Assembly (NCBI GenBank): GCA_035041965.1
Contig: JAPYMA010000408.1
Span: forward strand, 124,001 to 188,000
Reading direction: 5' to 3'
DNA length: 64,000 nt
Origin: Anisakis pegreffii
Lineage: Eukaryota; Nematoda; Chromadorea; Rhabditida; Anisakidae
The position numbers and the translations under genes were made by a program. Positions 24,626 to 37,652 of the stretch are shown one piece after another. The notes below the pieces were generated by a model. The model was not told the DNA's origin and searched no databases. It was given only the letters and a program-made list of their open reading frames with translations. Each line of letters starts with the position of its first letter. Positions within the stretch are counted from its first letter, which is position 1.

Positions 24626-27600
24626 TTTTTTGTCAATTTACTACTGGGTACGGCACTGAAAATTCCAGCAAACTTTTTCGATCTTAATCTCACAATCAAC
24701 ACGAAAAAATCTGTAGAATCATTCCGTATTGCTCATGAAGGTAAATAGGGTGGGGGAGGTAGGCTGAGGCTAATTCAGGGGAAACATCTATTTGTTTAAT
24801 ACATACACTAGACTCGATGTGAGCCTCAACCCGAGTCTAACTATAAGTCTGAATGAAATACACGACAACTATGGTCTGACGTTAGGACTGGGGCGAAGAG
24901 TTGATGGATTGAACGTTTGAGCTGGTTTGCGACCAGTTATAGACAGAATCAGGTTATCGCGGCACAGGTTAGGGCCGATATCTATCCTTGACTTCATAGG
25001 TTCACCACAAAACTTAAGCTTTAAACACTTTTAAACTTCACAATATTCCATACTGCCTCAACCTCACTTTCGAAACTTTGCAAAATACATTTCCTTCATT
25101 TCAGTCCAAAAAAATAGAAATTTTATGAATTGAAAATTTCAAACGGTCGATTTCCCGCAAAACTGAACTTCTTATCATCACTCGCTATGAGGATCCGACA
25201 GCTGAGTTTGTATGTAACATCGCAGCGGTATTCCATTTCAAGTAAACCACAATAAATGTTATCCACGAACTCACTTAAGATTGTTGGGTGTTCTCTTCTA
25301 TGGAGGTTCGCCCTCTAAAGATGCATTGGTAACGCATACACAAATCATTATCGAGCGGTGGTTTTCCTTACATATTCTAAAACACCAAAAATGAGGTGAT
25401 CAATCACACTGAATGTTAATAATTCTGTCGTCAAATCATGCCTTCAAGAACGGCGGTAATGTCTCGTTGAAAAGGTGAAAATTAATAAAATAGTTCATTT
25501 AAGAAAAAAAGACTTTCTTAACGCGACCAAAAGAATTTCATATAATTAATGCATAATAGAATATCAAAAATATCCATTCAGAAGAGAAAAATACAACAAA
25601 AAGTAACAATTACATAAACTCACAATAAATTTTCATTCATGTATGAACTGTCGTTGATTTTGATTAGTCCAATTCAACGATGGACAATAAAGTGTTTTTG
25701 TTTGCATTGCAAAGATTTTCGAAGCATGGCACTTTGTTGCTGATAGCAATCCGCATATATGCCTGTACACCCGAGCCGAGCCATTTCTGGACATTCTCTT
25801 AATTGACAAGAGGGCACCAAACCCTAACTCGTATGAGTATGTCGTTGCGAGTGCAAATTCCAGCTTTTTCAAAAGTCTATTCGTTAAAATCCATTCTCGC
25901 CTACTTTACACACATGTAAGCGTTGAACTTCGCCTTCGCATGCTTCAATGTATAAAAAATAAATGAAGTTATCTCGCGTCCCCAACGGGTGCGAGCACCC
26001 CTGATTGAGAAAGTCTGATCCTAGACTCACTTATTGTTGCCTAGATGAGATATCCAATTCAATGGACAAATAAAGTCGAAACTGTTAATTCTTTCGAATA
26101 AATTTCTAACTGCTGATAATTTCATAGTCATTTTGATGTGTAACATTGATTTGCCCGAAATTTTGAGTATTTGTTGGATGATAATATTCATACTTTATTG
26201 GTACTCCTAATCAGCTTCATTGGCAGCATCAGTTTATTTCATCAAGTGATTTAGTACGTGATATTGATGGTATTGTTCGATTCGGATTCAATTCCTCGTT
26301 AGCATTAATTGTTGCCAATACAGTTACCTAGGAAACGCTTTTTTGGCCTGTCCGCTTTGTGATGAGAGCCGTTTTATGTTAAACACTTCGACTTTTCATC
26401 GAACTATATTCATTCAACAATCTTTTAGAAGTTGATGATTCAACATACGCGAATATTCAGGCTATGCATTTTTCTTGGCATCATCTTCTGTTTTACGTTA
26501 TTCTTTCGAATTTCATTCACCCAAGATTCAGATGGATCTTTCGAATTGGACATTGTCTTCATTAAGCATATGCAATTCCAATACTACATATAATTCATAA
26601 TAATGTTCTGTTTAAAACCTATCACTGACTATATAAGTTGTCATCCTCACTCATACTACAACAAAAAGAGAGTTTACGCAATAGTTGCTACAACTCCGTT
26701 GATTATTGAATTTAGGCAACCACAACTGAGCTTACATTAATGTCAGAAGAAGTTGCACTGAGGATAAACAAAGAATTAATAGTATGTCACCAGAAAATAT
26801 CTATTTCTGTTAGTGAGAATCAGCAGGAAGCATTTTCAGTTTTACATTCATACCTACTAGCAATTTCAGAGTAATTCTTAGTTTCTGATTTCTGATGATA
26901 GCTCTTATTGCAGTCATTTGAGAGGAGTGCATATATCCTGTGTAAAGTAAACAAACGCTTCACAAAGGAATGCTTGCCATGATGACCCTTAATATTGTAT
27001 AGTTTCTAACTTCACCTAAGTACTCTCTCCAAGCTAGTTCTCATTCATTGTGCTGACACTGTTTTCATCAATACTGTTTGTTATTGCTGTTCAAATTCAA
27101 TGCTAATTTAAGCAATTGAATAGTCTCTTCAGCACTACCTCTTTCTAAACATCCACTATCAAATACTCCGTCACCATTGGTTCTGGCTGCCTGCATACAT
27201 TGTCAAAAATAAGCTTGGGTCACGGCTCCCCTCGATTTCGCCTCCGGCCCAACTATAATCAAAACCATGACTCATTGATTTTCGTTCACTTTTTCTTTCG
27301 AGACGAAGTTGATTCCAAATGATTAAAAGCGTAGTTGCTCGACTAGCTTATCATGTTTGCTTTATTTTTTCTTCGATCATTTTATCACCCATGAATGTTG
27401 TCATTCATTCCGCCTGATAGCTAAGTTTCTCCTCATCGAAATTGAGCAGCATATTCAAGACTCGTTCAGTATCATCAACAAATGTTCAAACAAAATCAGG
27501 TATTCAAGAAATGAGGTAGTTGCTCAGAAATGTTGCGTTCATTGTTTGAGATGAAGCCACATTTCGGTTCTTGATAATATTATTCAAAAGCATTGTCGAA

Positions 27601-30600
27601 CCGTCATCGATTTTCTGATTGCTGATTTTGTTTTGTCGTTTTGTGAGTTCATTCTTTTATTCGAAACCATTCGAAAGTTGATTCAAATTTCGTTGGTGAA
27701 ATTGATACTAATTGTAAGTAAATATACCATTTCCTAGTTTACTATCAATTTCAAGATCTCATTGAATCGAACACGATATGAACAGCAATTCTGAAACGTT
27801 ATGCTCAATTCAGATCCTTTTCAAATCCTTTCACTCCCAAACGCCCATTGATGCATTCAACAGCTATATGTATTTGAAATGACCATTTACCGATCGCTTG
27901 AAAAGGATTCATCTTTCAATTGAAGAAGTAAATATTCTCTGCGCCGGATGTGATGCATTTCAATACTTTTGTAATGAACTCAATACGTTTAATGTATAAT
28001 TAAATTAAGTTTTGCGCTATTCAATATAGGAACCGGATATTTGTTTGCTTGCTCGATAACATCAGAAAACGTTTCGTCTGACGCTCTCATATACCCGGTC
28101 GAGTTCCAGTGTTTTGTGGATATGCTTTGGAATGCTGTTCTCGGTTCAGTGCACCTTCCATTTCAGCATGCAGTTGGAATTTTATCATAACTGTATTTCG
28201 TGCATTCAGTTTCAAGCATTCTGAATTCCACATACAACTTGGAAATATGCACAAGAAACGCTGCTCGATTACTTTGAAGTGGCATTATTTGTCAACGAAA
28301 GACGCAATTTGCCTGCTTTGCTTTTCATTTCAATAGTGGTGAAGATGACGAACGTGAATTTAAGAAACTCAAAAGAAAAATTTGAGCTATCAAAACGATA
28401 GTTCAGTTTTATCGATAGAGAATTAATCGTTCAATGTCAACAGTGCTTGATCGTTCTCAAACAATGATATCGCTGAAATGGATTGGTGATAACGATCCAT
28501 GACGATGAAAGCAGTTGATAAACAAAACCTTTTTTCTGCATTGATTCAGTAAAACTAACATTGAGCACCAGTCACATAAGTTCACGCGTGATCATCTTGC
28601 CGCTCATTGTAATATTCTTCTCCCTCCTGCTGAAGCTTGCAATCAGTAAGCAATGGTCATTCGCAATGTCGTCGGTAATGCCTTATTTTAATGCGATGTA
28701 TACTCAGCCAAACATCAAACATTCCAATTAATGCGCTGTTCATCTTGGATCGAATATTCGGTTAATCACAGAATTGTAGCTCAATCATCTGCACATAGCC
28801 AGTATCTATAAAAGCGTAGACGATCGTCGATCGCACCGTTTTTTGATATTCACCAAGCAGTTGCTTATTTGTTGGAGTTAAACGGTAGGCTCATTCACTG
28901 ATAACGAACTGATAACGGCAAGCAATAATTCTGCGTGCAAAGCATTCCAAGCACGTTGACTATGACACAATATTTACTACATTGCTGTCTTCAAGCTCAA
29001 ATTTTATTGTCTTCAAGCTTATTGTTACGCACGTAATCATTACTGTCAACATCTGACATCACTGAAGAATAAAAACTCAATTCGTTGCACCACTGTGAAA
29101 TTACAAGGCTGAAACACAACTGCCGACGTGTCGATCCTTTGAGTGCATAGTAAACACTCCGATCACCTCGCTCATTTAATTTTTGGAATATTACGGAAAC
29201 GGGAAAAAGAAGAAGAATAAATAATAGCTGATAAATTTGACATTTCAATGAATTCATTGCAGAATAGATAAATCTCGTTAAATAATAATAGATAAATGAA
29301 TAATAGATAAAGCGTTAAATATGAATCTTGTTAAATAATAATAGATAAATCTCCAATCTAATAGATAAATCTCACGAATGATGATATCCAAATTATTAGT
29401 AGGCTATTAGATATGAGACACCGATGACATCATGCTTGACATTCTTTCTGCAAAAAAATCTTCACAATAAATCAATTCTCTCAATTAATCTGAAAGGTTT
29501 CGCTCAGGAAAACGGTAATTCAAGGAAATCATGTCTATTTTTGGTCGGGTTTCGAGTGTTATCAATCTTTCATCAAAAAATCATGTGTCTTCGAAAATTG
29601 TTCTCTTCGTAAAGCATCACCTTTATCATTTTTGTTATTGTATTCGAATGAATGCTCAATAAATCGAGTTGCTGAATCGAAAAAGTACCATTTTCATTAG
29701 CAATATACACCTATTGTTTGTGATAATGGCATTGAATAGGGAACCTTCTGAATAGCCATCATTCGACAGAATAATCAAATACGAAGTCCATTTAAGTAGG
29801 GATCGCTTTCAAGAAGTCAGTTTTTGTGTAACACTGAATGCACATTGGAATTGTGTACAGTTGAGTTGATATTAATTTATACATGCATCGTGACAGTCAC
29901 TTATAGCTGAGTGCGAAGGTTTTATTGTTCCATTTATTGTGTCAACTCATATTAAAGGCGATCTTTCATAAACCGAACGCTTCAAAGTAATTTTTAAAGT
30001 TACTCCTTTCTTCACGCCTTTCCTTACACTTTGTGTATCAAGGAGCTAGTGATAGTGTAGTGAAATATTTTCAAATACTGCCTCAGCAGCAAATGTTATG
30101 ATAATATTTTGGACTGACAGTTACTTTTTATGATTGAATCGCTTATCAAACACATCAGTTTAATCAGATTGAAATCTACTCGTTTCATTATCAAACACTA
30201 TCATTGTTCAGTCACTGTCTTTGGTGGACATGCAGTTTGAAAGTCATCTACGCTGCTAGCAATTGCTCTGCTTTGTCACATGCATTACCCCCAAAACGAC
30301 ACCACCAACAATGACAATAACAACGAAATCGCTCCTTTAAAGGATTTCCCAACGTCATATGTTTTGTTACTTGTTACACATTGTGATCGTACCTAACAAT
30401 TTGGCTTCCCTAACGGTCGCTAATAGCAACAGCTGCAACAGATCGGAAGAAGCTGTTTTTGTCGTTTAATTTGTTTGTTCACTCGCTTCTGATGAATGCT
30501 TTTAAGTGAACACCGTGAATGAGTTGATGTTTTTAAACCGTGCTTATTGCTTCATTTTCATCCATTCCGTCAATGTAGCAGCACAACAGCGATTATAACC

Positions 30601-32531
30601 CAGAAAAGATTCGCTCGATCTCCTGACACTTCCTCTCCAAGGGATTTCATTAATTGAAATGATTTGTGCAGAGTAATCAACTCAATTGATTACTCTACAC
30701 AAATTCATAGGAAAGTTGCAAAAGGATGCGCCAATAAATGGTTCAATAGAGACGAGTTTGATGAATGCTGAATTGTTGTTGAGTCACGATATGAATAAAT
30801 CTTTTTTAACGCTTTTGAATCAGTAATCGAATGTGTGATTGCGCGCGGATTAACCGTGAATGCTATCAATATGGCAAATATTAATTCGACAACGTTCAAA
30901 ACAGCACTATACCAGCAGAGACTAATAGGTTTCATTCTTGTTTCACTACAAATTTGATTATCATTCTGAATGAATCTATTCGAACGGGTATAATATAATC
31001 CATTCGATGAGAAATACCCTTTTTGACATGTTGAATATGAATGTTGTGCATTTCAAACGAACAAAATGAATGTGAACATTTGATGTGCTGGTCATTTCAT
31101 ATCCCGGTTTCGTTGAAAGATTCATGCTTGTGTTTACATACGAACCGTAAGCAATGTTTACTCACTCGTTTGATTGTTAATTGTAATGTGCAATACTTGT
31201 AAGGTGTTTGTTGTTTGGATGATGCCATCTAGCGGTGAGAAGAATGCATGAAGAAATAAATGCACAACATTTTCACCTCACTATTACAAAATTTGCGTGT
31301 TTATTTTGTCTGGAGCATTGCCTTACTACACATTAACACATTAAAATCAGAACGCTTCTCTTTCAAATGCTTTACTTCACTGCCCAAAACTCAGCAGTGA
31401 TGTCACACCTTTACGAAGCGTTTCCACTACCACAAATAGACACTGAATTAATGATCAATTGGCAGATTTTAAGACACAAGGTTACTTGCACGCAAAATTA
31501 CACCTGGAAACAATCACAAATGGGTGTGAGTCGTTCAAAGCACAAAACGTCCTTTCGATTTTCCTCCGCCATCAGAAATTTTGAAGTTAAGAAATTGAAA
31601 GGAATCAATTTGATAGGCATCCGCAATCTTTGTTTTCCAATTTCAATTTGGAATGGATTGGCCATTGAAATTTTCTTGTCAAAAATAGACGAGCTGACTG
31701 TTCATGCACTCCGGGCATATATGATTTGATGAACTTGACATTTACATCATTCATTTAACGTGAAGAAAACGTTGGAAAGGATCTAAAGTCTTCTTGGATA
31801 ATGCGTTCAATTATGTGTAGATGATGGTTATCTAGAAGCATTTAATGGCACTGATGTCGTCATTCATGTTCGTGAGAATATGTATTCGTAATTGGACAGC
31901 TTAATTTGATGTATGAAAGAAATCATACGAATTACCGCAACGAAAGAATGCTTCTCATTTTTAACCATTGTTTTAATTGAAGTCATTAGATGCACATTTC
32001 GTGCAGCAATACCTTTTAACAACACCACCTCCTCATTCCACTGCATACATCATGCATCTCGTTTGTTTCCGATTCGTCATAATAGCGATAATAACATTCT
32101 TCTTATTAGGAATTCAATAAAGTGTTTGAATACATCACTAACAAGGAAATTGTTTTCGTTCTGGTGGATGATTGTTGGCGTGGATACTAATTCGATCGCG
32201 TTTATCGGTCAAAACACAAAATTTATACGCAATATCTAGAATACTTCCTAAACGTATGCACTATTGAGTGATCCTCAGAAGTCATCATGATTTTGGTACT
32301 CATCGTGACATCATTTCGGGGTGGGCCCTTATAACGAAAACTGGTTCCTGGTTTTACATTCTATATGATGCAATTACGAATGAGTCAATATCGCTTATTT
32401 TCCCAGTTCATTCTTGAGTTCCAATGGATTTGACATCGGTATCGCCTCAGTGATCATAACATGTCGTGAAAAAACGCTCATCTTTGTTCGACTAAATTCC
32501 AATGAGAAAAATTTAATTGAATTGCGCATTT
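24626..32531. other. Gene-poor stretch
   Basis: About 8 kb without a convincing exon chain. Items seen include a possible exon near 28255-28345 whose frame reads TLLDYFEVALFVNERRNLPAL but which has poor splice sites. There is also a 120-codon frame at 31367-31729 (+) with plausible residues but no supporting structure, and a hAT-like end near 26004 (CAGGGGTGCTCGCACCC on the minus strand) without a partner. Short AT-rich tandem repeats with the unit ataatagataaat occur at 29270-29370. Confidence 0.4.
30657..30707. repeat. Near-perfect inverted repeat (hairpin)
   Basis: The arm ATTTGTGCAGAGTAATCAA faces TTGATTACTCTACACAAAT with one mismatch across 19 bp and a loop of about 5 bp. There is no surrounding gene. 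It could be a hairpin-forming remnant or a structured RNA. Confidence 0.75.
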
Positions 32532-32795
32532 TTAGGTTGAATTTTTCACTGTGTGCATAATGATGATAAAAAGTGAACCTTTATTTACAGAATAAACAGA
32601 CGAACTGCACTGCTCGTCAAAGGAATGAATCACAAGGGGAGTGAAATACACATAACGTTCATCGGAACACCAAGCAAAAGTGTTATAGTGAGTCTTTTTT
32701 TTTTCAAAAACATTTCCTTCTCCTTTAAAAGTGTCCACTTGTTTAATGGCGTCAATATTGTGAAGATGAACAATGATAAGAATTAAAATTATCAT
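32532..32795 (-). CDS. Candidate small secreted protein (87 aa), unrecognised
   Basis: The single open frame starts at ATG 32795 with a signal-peptide-like run (MIILILIIVHLHNIDA), followed by a polar segment with two Cys residues. An AATAAA motif lies within the last codons on the coding strand. There is no splice or homology support, so chance is possible. Confidence 0.3.
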   Translation of the reverse strand: MIILILIIVHLHNIDAIKQVDTFKGEGNVFEKKKTHYNTFAWCSDERYVYFTPLVIHSFDEQCSSSVYSVNKGSLFIIIMHTVKNST

Positions 32796-33586
32796 TCATA
32801 TGTTGCCATGTTCATACAATGAGTGTTTTCGATGGAAAAGTCAATTGATTCAATAAGTGTGAAGCAGTCATGAAACTACCGAATCGACTGCGTAGTTTGC
32901 TAATTCATTCATGCATATGCAACACAAATCAATGAGATGCATTTGGGTCTACTTATGCGATGACCGATTTGTATCATTTCTAGTGTGCGATGCTCAATTT
33001 CAGTCAATCAACAGCTTGTTCCATAAAACTGCTGGCATTTTATTATGTTCATAAAAAATTATTGAAAATATGATGTTTTTGACGATGCAGTAATATAAAT
33101 AACAAATTCCTTTTGTATTTGACATTCATATGAATCATGCTTTGATTAAGGAATGTTTTTTTTGTTTGAAAATCGAGTATTTGAGAGGATTATAAAGGAA
33201 TGCTTCAATGACAGGCATTCAATGAATCTCTTCAAAAATTGCAACTGGGTTACTGCGCATTTTTCAATGGCTTATGGTTTTAGCAAGCCTTTTTAATCGG
33301 TTGAATCAAAAACGAGAAAACGATCACTCAAAGAGTTCATCTTCAGAATAATTCCTTCTGTTGCATCTTCCAGCAATGAAATCGAAAAAAGCATATTGCA
33401 TTGTGATATTCTCAGATCGTATGTGCTTAATCTATATGGAACTCTATTGACAATGAATTTTCGGTGGAAATTTTCATCATATTCCCAGAGAATGAATTTC
33501 TGAACGAGAACATCAGAGATCACTGAGCAAATTCGAGTGTTGTGTCTGCAGTTACCGTGGAAGCGTTGTTGATTTGACGTTTTTCA

Positions 33587-35166
33587 ATGCTCAACTTTTT
33601 CATTGTTGCTGCCCACGTTTTCGGTGTTAGTTCTAAATTAATGTTTTTGCAGTTCGATCAGCTGAAAGAGTCAGCTGTGAAAACTGAGAAGCACGTATCC
33701 TATAACGACACATTCTACTTCACATTCAATGTTGATGATCGTGAATCCGTGGTTGAACTCGTCGATCCTGGAATGGTAAGTGACGTTTGTTTTATGTGAC
33801 ATTGGCGATGATGACACTACGGATCGTTTGCCGTGATTGCCTCAGATCACTCTGATCGTTTCCTGTCTCGTCTCGTCTCGTCTCATCCCCAGTCGTTTAT
33901 TTCCTCCGTAACGATTCTTGCTTTGTCTCGTCTCGTTTATTTTCACCTTGATAATTTCTAGTGTCGCTCGAAATTGCGTGATGCATTTGCATTCCATTTT
34001 CTTGCCGAGAAACTAACGAAGAATGACACGAAACTAGCTGCAGCTAGATTGTCTTTCGTTTCGCAACTGTCAACATCTAATGTCACTTCTCCGTGTTCTC
34101 ACTAAACAATCACAGTTCACAGACATCAGTTCTTCGTGTTGTCACCAAACAATGAAAATTCACAGACAAACCACCAAAAAAGTGTGGCTTTGGACTGAAA
34201 AAACAGCTGCCGGAAGACCGATTTTTTTGCAGGAATTCGATGCCAGACCATGCGACCGAAATACTCAACAACGGAAATACTTAAACACATATCACCCTTA
34301 AGGTTTAGTCAGTGCTCTGACTAACTTCTCGTTTATTTCATGTATCAGCATCATCCATCTCATTTCGTTCTCATGTCTCGTCCCCATCAAAATTCTCCTT
34401 TGACCATTTCTTGCCTATGCCTACAATTAGTTTGTTCTTTCATCGTTCCGTCAGCTTCCGCAATCTCCAATGGTTTTCAGTGATTAGTTGAAGTTTGCAA
34501 ACATTAAAAAACACTTTGAATTTTTTCATACGACGTACTCCTGAGGAGTGTCCACGTTGAGTCTCATAATTCTTTCAAAAAATATGTAAAGTTCTTATAT
34601 TGAACTTCTGGAAAAAGATCATTCTGCAGATACAAAGTAGCTGTAACTTATAGCGGGAACGTTGCACACCACTACTTTCACTGAAACAAAAGCAAATTCA
34701 TCACAGCATTCTTTAATTAGAATTTTCATTTGTTCATAATGCACTTTCATCGTTAAATTTTCACATAAAGATAAATATTCATGGCATTTTCGCAAAGTGC
34801 AGTTATAAACTGATAACAATTTGATTGCTTTCCACAATGGTTATGACGATTTTCTTCCAAATATATTCTTACCTCAACATAACATAAGAATAACTTAACG
34901 GTCGCCATTTCAATCTGACAACTTCAATGAATTAGCTAACCGTTCCGATCACAAAAAGAGTTTAGTTTGCCGCTATTGACTTAAGAATGATGAATTTTAA
35001 GGAGCATACTGGAGCGAGGGAGATGTCCATAAGAAAAGCAGAAGGCGCAATGTTGTTCTATTCGGCCCACTCAATAAGTTCATTTCAACAAATCTCTGAA
35101 TTGGTCAATGATTTCAGCTATCGGAAGCACGACAATAAGGCTGGTTCCTATGACAAATTAAAATAG
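33587..35166 (+). CDS. Candidate three-exon gene, unrecognised
   Basis: Proposed exons are 33653-33775, 33962-34105 and 34966-35166. The first ends at a consensus GTAAGT and reads SYNDTFYFTFNVDDRESVV, which looks like a beta-sandwich. An ATG at 33587 is in frame across what otherwise looks like an intron end (TTTTTGCAG), so either an upstream exon or a signal-like start (MLNFFIVAAHVFG) is possible. The second exon, after TTTCTAG, reads CRSKLRDAFAFHFLAEKLTK; it is phase-compatible and either stops at 34105 or splices before it. The third, after GTTTAG, is phase 0, contains AIDLRMMNFKEHTGARE and ends RKHDNKAGSYDKLK with a TAG stop. Its C-terminus resembles the last exon of the microprotein candidate at 42436-43224. 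The family is unknown. The join to the third exon is inferred. Confidence 0.45.
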
Positions 35167-35199
35167 TGAATATTGGCTGACAGATCTGACCGTTTAGAG

Positions 35200-36026
35200 C
35201 AGTGGTTCTTACGTTCGGGTGCTACATTATCCCTTTTGATGATGTGACAGGCCGCCATTGCCCCTCCCCTCTCCTTCACCCTCCCCAATCCTCCCATACA
35301 AGAACTCCATGATGGTATTCGACATGGCTAGGTCTACTCTTAGACCTTTGTGTTGCTCATTATAGCCATCGATTATGCTTGCATGAAAAGCTATTGTCGA
35401 TGGATGACACGCTTACTTCAAAGTGATTCAGATGAATTCTCATTCTTTTCAGACGTGTTCTATTCACTCTCATAGCTGTTGCATGCGAATATCGTTCTCT
35501 TGATGAGTTTTTCTCATTCACTTCGATTCATTTCACTTCACAGTTCGAATCAATTTCTCATTCTGTAGCGTATACTATTTACTAGATACGTTGACGAGTG
35601 TTAACAGCCGGAATCAACAATACAGCAATCAAAGATTATTTCTCAATAACGTTCGATAGTCAAACGATCAATTATAGAGTGTTTTTGATAGAATGAGAAT
35701 TTGACGTTAATCGTTAAGTGAAATGAATGAGAAATTAGCAGAAGAGAATACTTTTGGTGATAAAAGCTATGAGAGAAAAGAATGAAAACCCTGTTAAAAC
35801 GAATGAAAACCGTGTTAGGCCCGACCGAGCTAATGATACTCAGAAAATAGGAAAATGAAGGGTGTGGCCGTCAAGTAACCGCATTTACGTACCCGAGATA
35901 AAAAACACCATCACAATGGCGTTCAATCGTAAAGTTACAACTGCGCGAAACTGTAATTTCCCGACCCCTCCATTGACACCTCAAAATTACCTAAAATGGG
36001 TAATTTCACTCCTATGAGAACCACTG
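35200..36026. mobile_element. Intact non-autonomous hAT transposon, 827 bp
   Basis: The left end is CAGTGGTTCTTACG and the right end is TATGAGAACCACTG, inverted with a perfect nine-base CAGTGGTTC core. The flanks are gtttagag at 35192-35199 and gtttagag at 36027-36034, a perfect 8-bp target duplication, diagnostic of the hAT superfamily. The interior has no transposase frame. Relatives in this window lie at 3074, 16514-17088, 48895-49339 and 49340-49547. It lies just after the stop codon of the candidate gene ending at 35166. Confidence 0.9.
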
Positions 36027-36182
36027 GTTTAGAGTGAGCTCATAAAACCAGTTGAAGTTGAAGTCTGGATTTTTTGTAAGTTCCTCGCATCAGGCTGAAA
36101 TGCTATTGCGAGAATAGTAAACCTGGACTCTATAGATAAAGTGGTGTGAGTTTTCATTATTCAATGAGATGGTCGATTGCAG

Positions 36183-37160
36183 TTACCAGTTCTGTTGGTT
36201 TGTATCGAAGATGAGGCAGTGGATGACTGCTGTGAGACATCTTCAACAACCCACTCATCGATCTCTGAGGGGTACGAATCTGAAACACCGCATTTAGTGA
36301 GATCGGAGGGATGTTGCCGTGCAAGAGGACCTAGCATGGAAAAGACCCATTCGTGTCACGAAGAAGGCAAACTTAGTCGCGAAAAGGTTAACCTGTTAAA
36401 TTTCATTTCTTCGTCAGCAACACCATGACATTTGCTGAAGAAAATCTTTCTAAACCTGTGGTTTATATGATTGAACTAAATTGAAAAGTAATACTTCTGC
36501 TAACCATTTCATTGTTATTGCCATCTCCTTTGTTCAAAAATGCACCCTTCATATAGTATGTTCGATTATTTATGCAATAAATTAGTTCGCCCTTAGTGCC
36601 ACTCTACATTCATGTAAGCTGATAGCGATAAGGGTCAACCAGAACTCCAATGTGTTTTATCATAAGCATACATTTCCCTGACACCTGAATTTCAAATTCG
36701 AATTTTGAAACACCAACTCAAAGAATATTTGTGTAGAGCTGAACGGAACTTCAAACGAGCAACTGATTACGATTGCGAAAAGAATGAAATGAAAATTGAA
36801 ATTTCTTGTCTGGTTGATCTGGATGATTCACAATTTCAATTTAAAATCCAATATGTGTATATTCAGGGTGAAGAATTGGCCAAAAATATATCACCCAACT
36901 GTAAATTTCTACCAATCACGTTGGCGTCATTCCATGAATCAGCAACATTAATGGCGGATATGATACGTGAAATACGAAGCAAGCATTCGAAGAGACATTC
37001 ACGATTCTCGCACAGTATCATTCAACGAAAACAGAAGGTACAAGCGTCGGGTGCACCTCACAAGCGCGTAGTGAATGCAAAAAGCTCATCGGTGAACTCT
37101 ACGAGCCTTCAGAAAAGTGCCAAAATGAAAGTTGTTTCGGCTGTATGCACAATATCATAA
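36183..37160 (+). CDS. Two exons of an unrecognised gene
   Basis: Exon 36183-36386 follows TTGCAG and ends before GTTAAC. It is phase 0 at both ends and encodes an acidic, Ser- and Cys-rich segment (ETSSTTHSSISEGYESE). Exon 36667 to 37034 or 37160 encodes a well-formed mixed domain (EISCLVDLDDSQFQFKIQY, then LASFHESATLMADMIREI) and then a basic tail. It can stop at TAA 37160 or splice at AACAGAAG|GTACAAG (37034). The phase between these two exons does not match directly (0 versus 1), so another exon or a different donor is needed. No family is recognised. Confidence 0.45.
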
Positions 37161-37652
37161 AGCCTTCTTCAATTGTTCACTCAACTTCTCAGCAGTCAAA
37201 CTAGTCAAATCAGTCAAAGCTGTTATCATCATTCAGTCATGACGTGTAACTGGTGTATGATTCGATTGTAGAAATTTGCAAGAGTGAGTGCAGTTGGTTC
37301 TGAACTTTCAATGCACGTGGACATGAATATAAACATATCGTAGGATTTGTTTTATTTTATCGAGATGATGCTTTATTATCACGTCAATGTTTCTTTCCAG
37401 TTGATTTTATGCTTTAATTATTGCTTTGCAGAGAATATGATTCTCGATAATGATGACAGCAAATCGTATTGCATTCGTTTCACTAGTACTCAAGTGCTTT
37501 ATTGTATTCCTTGCCATAAATAAAACATTTCATCATTTATCAACCAGAAACACAATCACATTCTGATGAAGTGAATAAGATATTGTAGTTGTGAAACGCA
37601 TTCTGACTGTGAGATTAACGCTGAGCAATAACTTTCGGGTGTTCGCGGTGGA

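Noticed and set aside
31367..31729. 120-codon plus-strand frame
   Set aside because: Residues look acceptable, but there is no signal peptide, no domain, and only weak splice sites. It is kept as a note rather than a gene.
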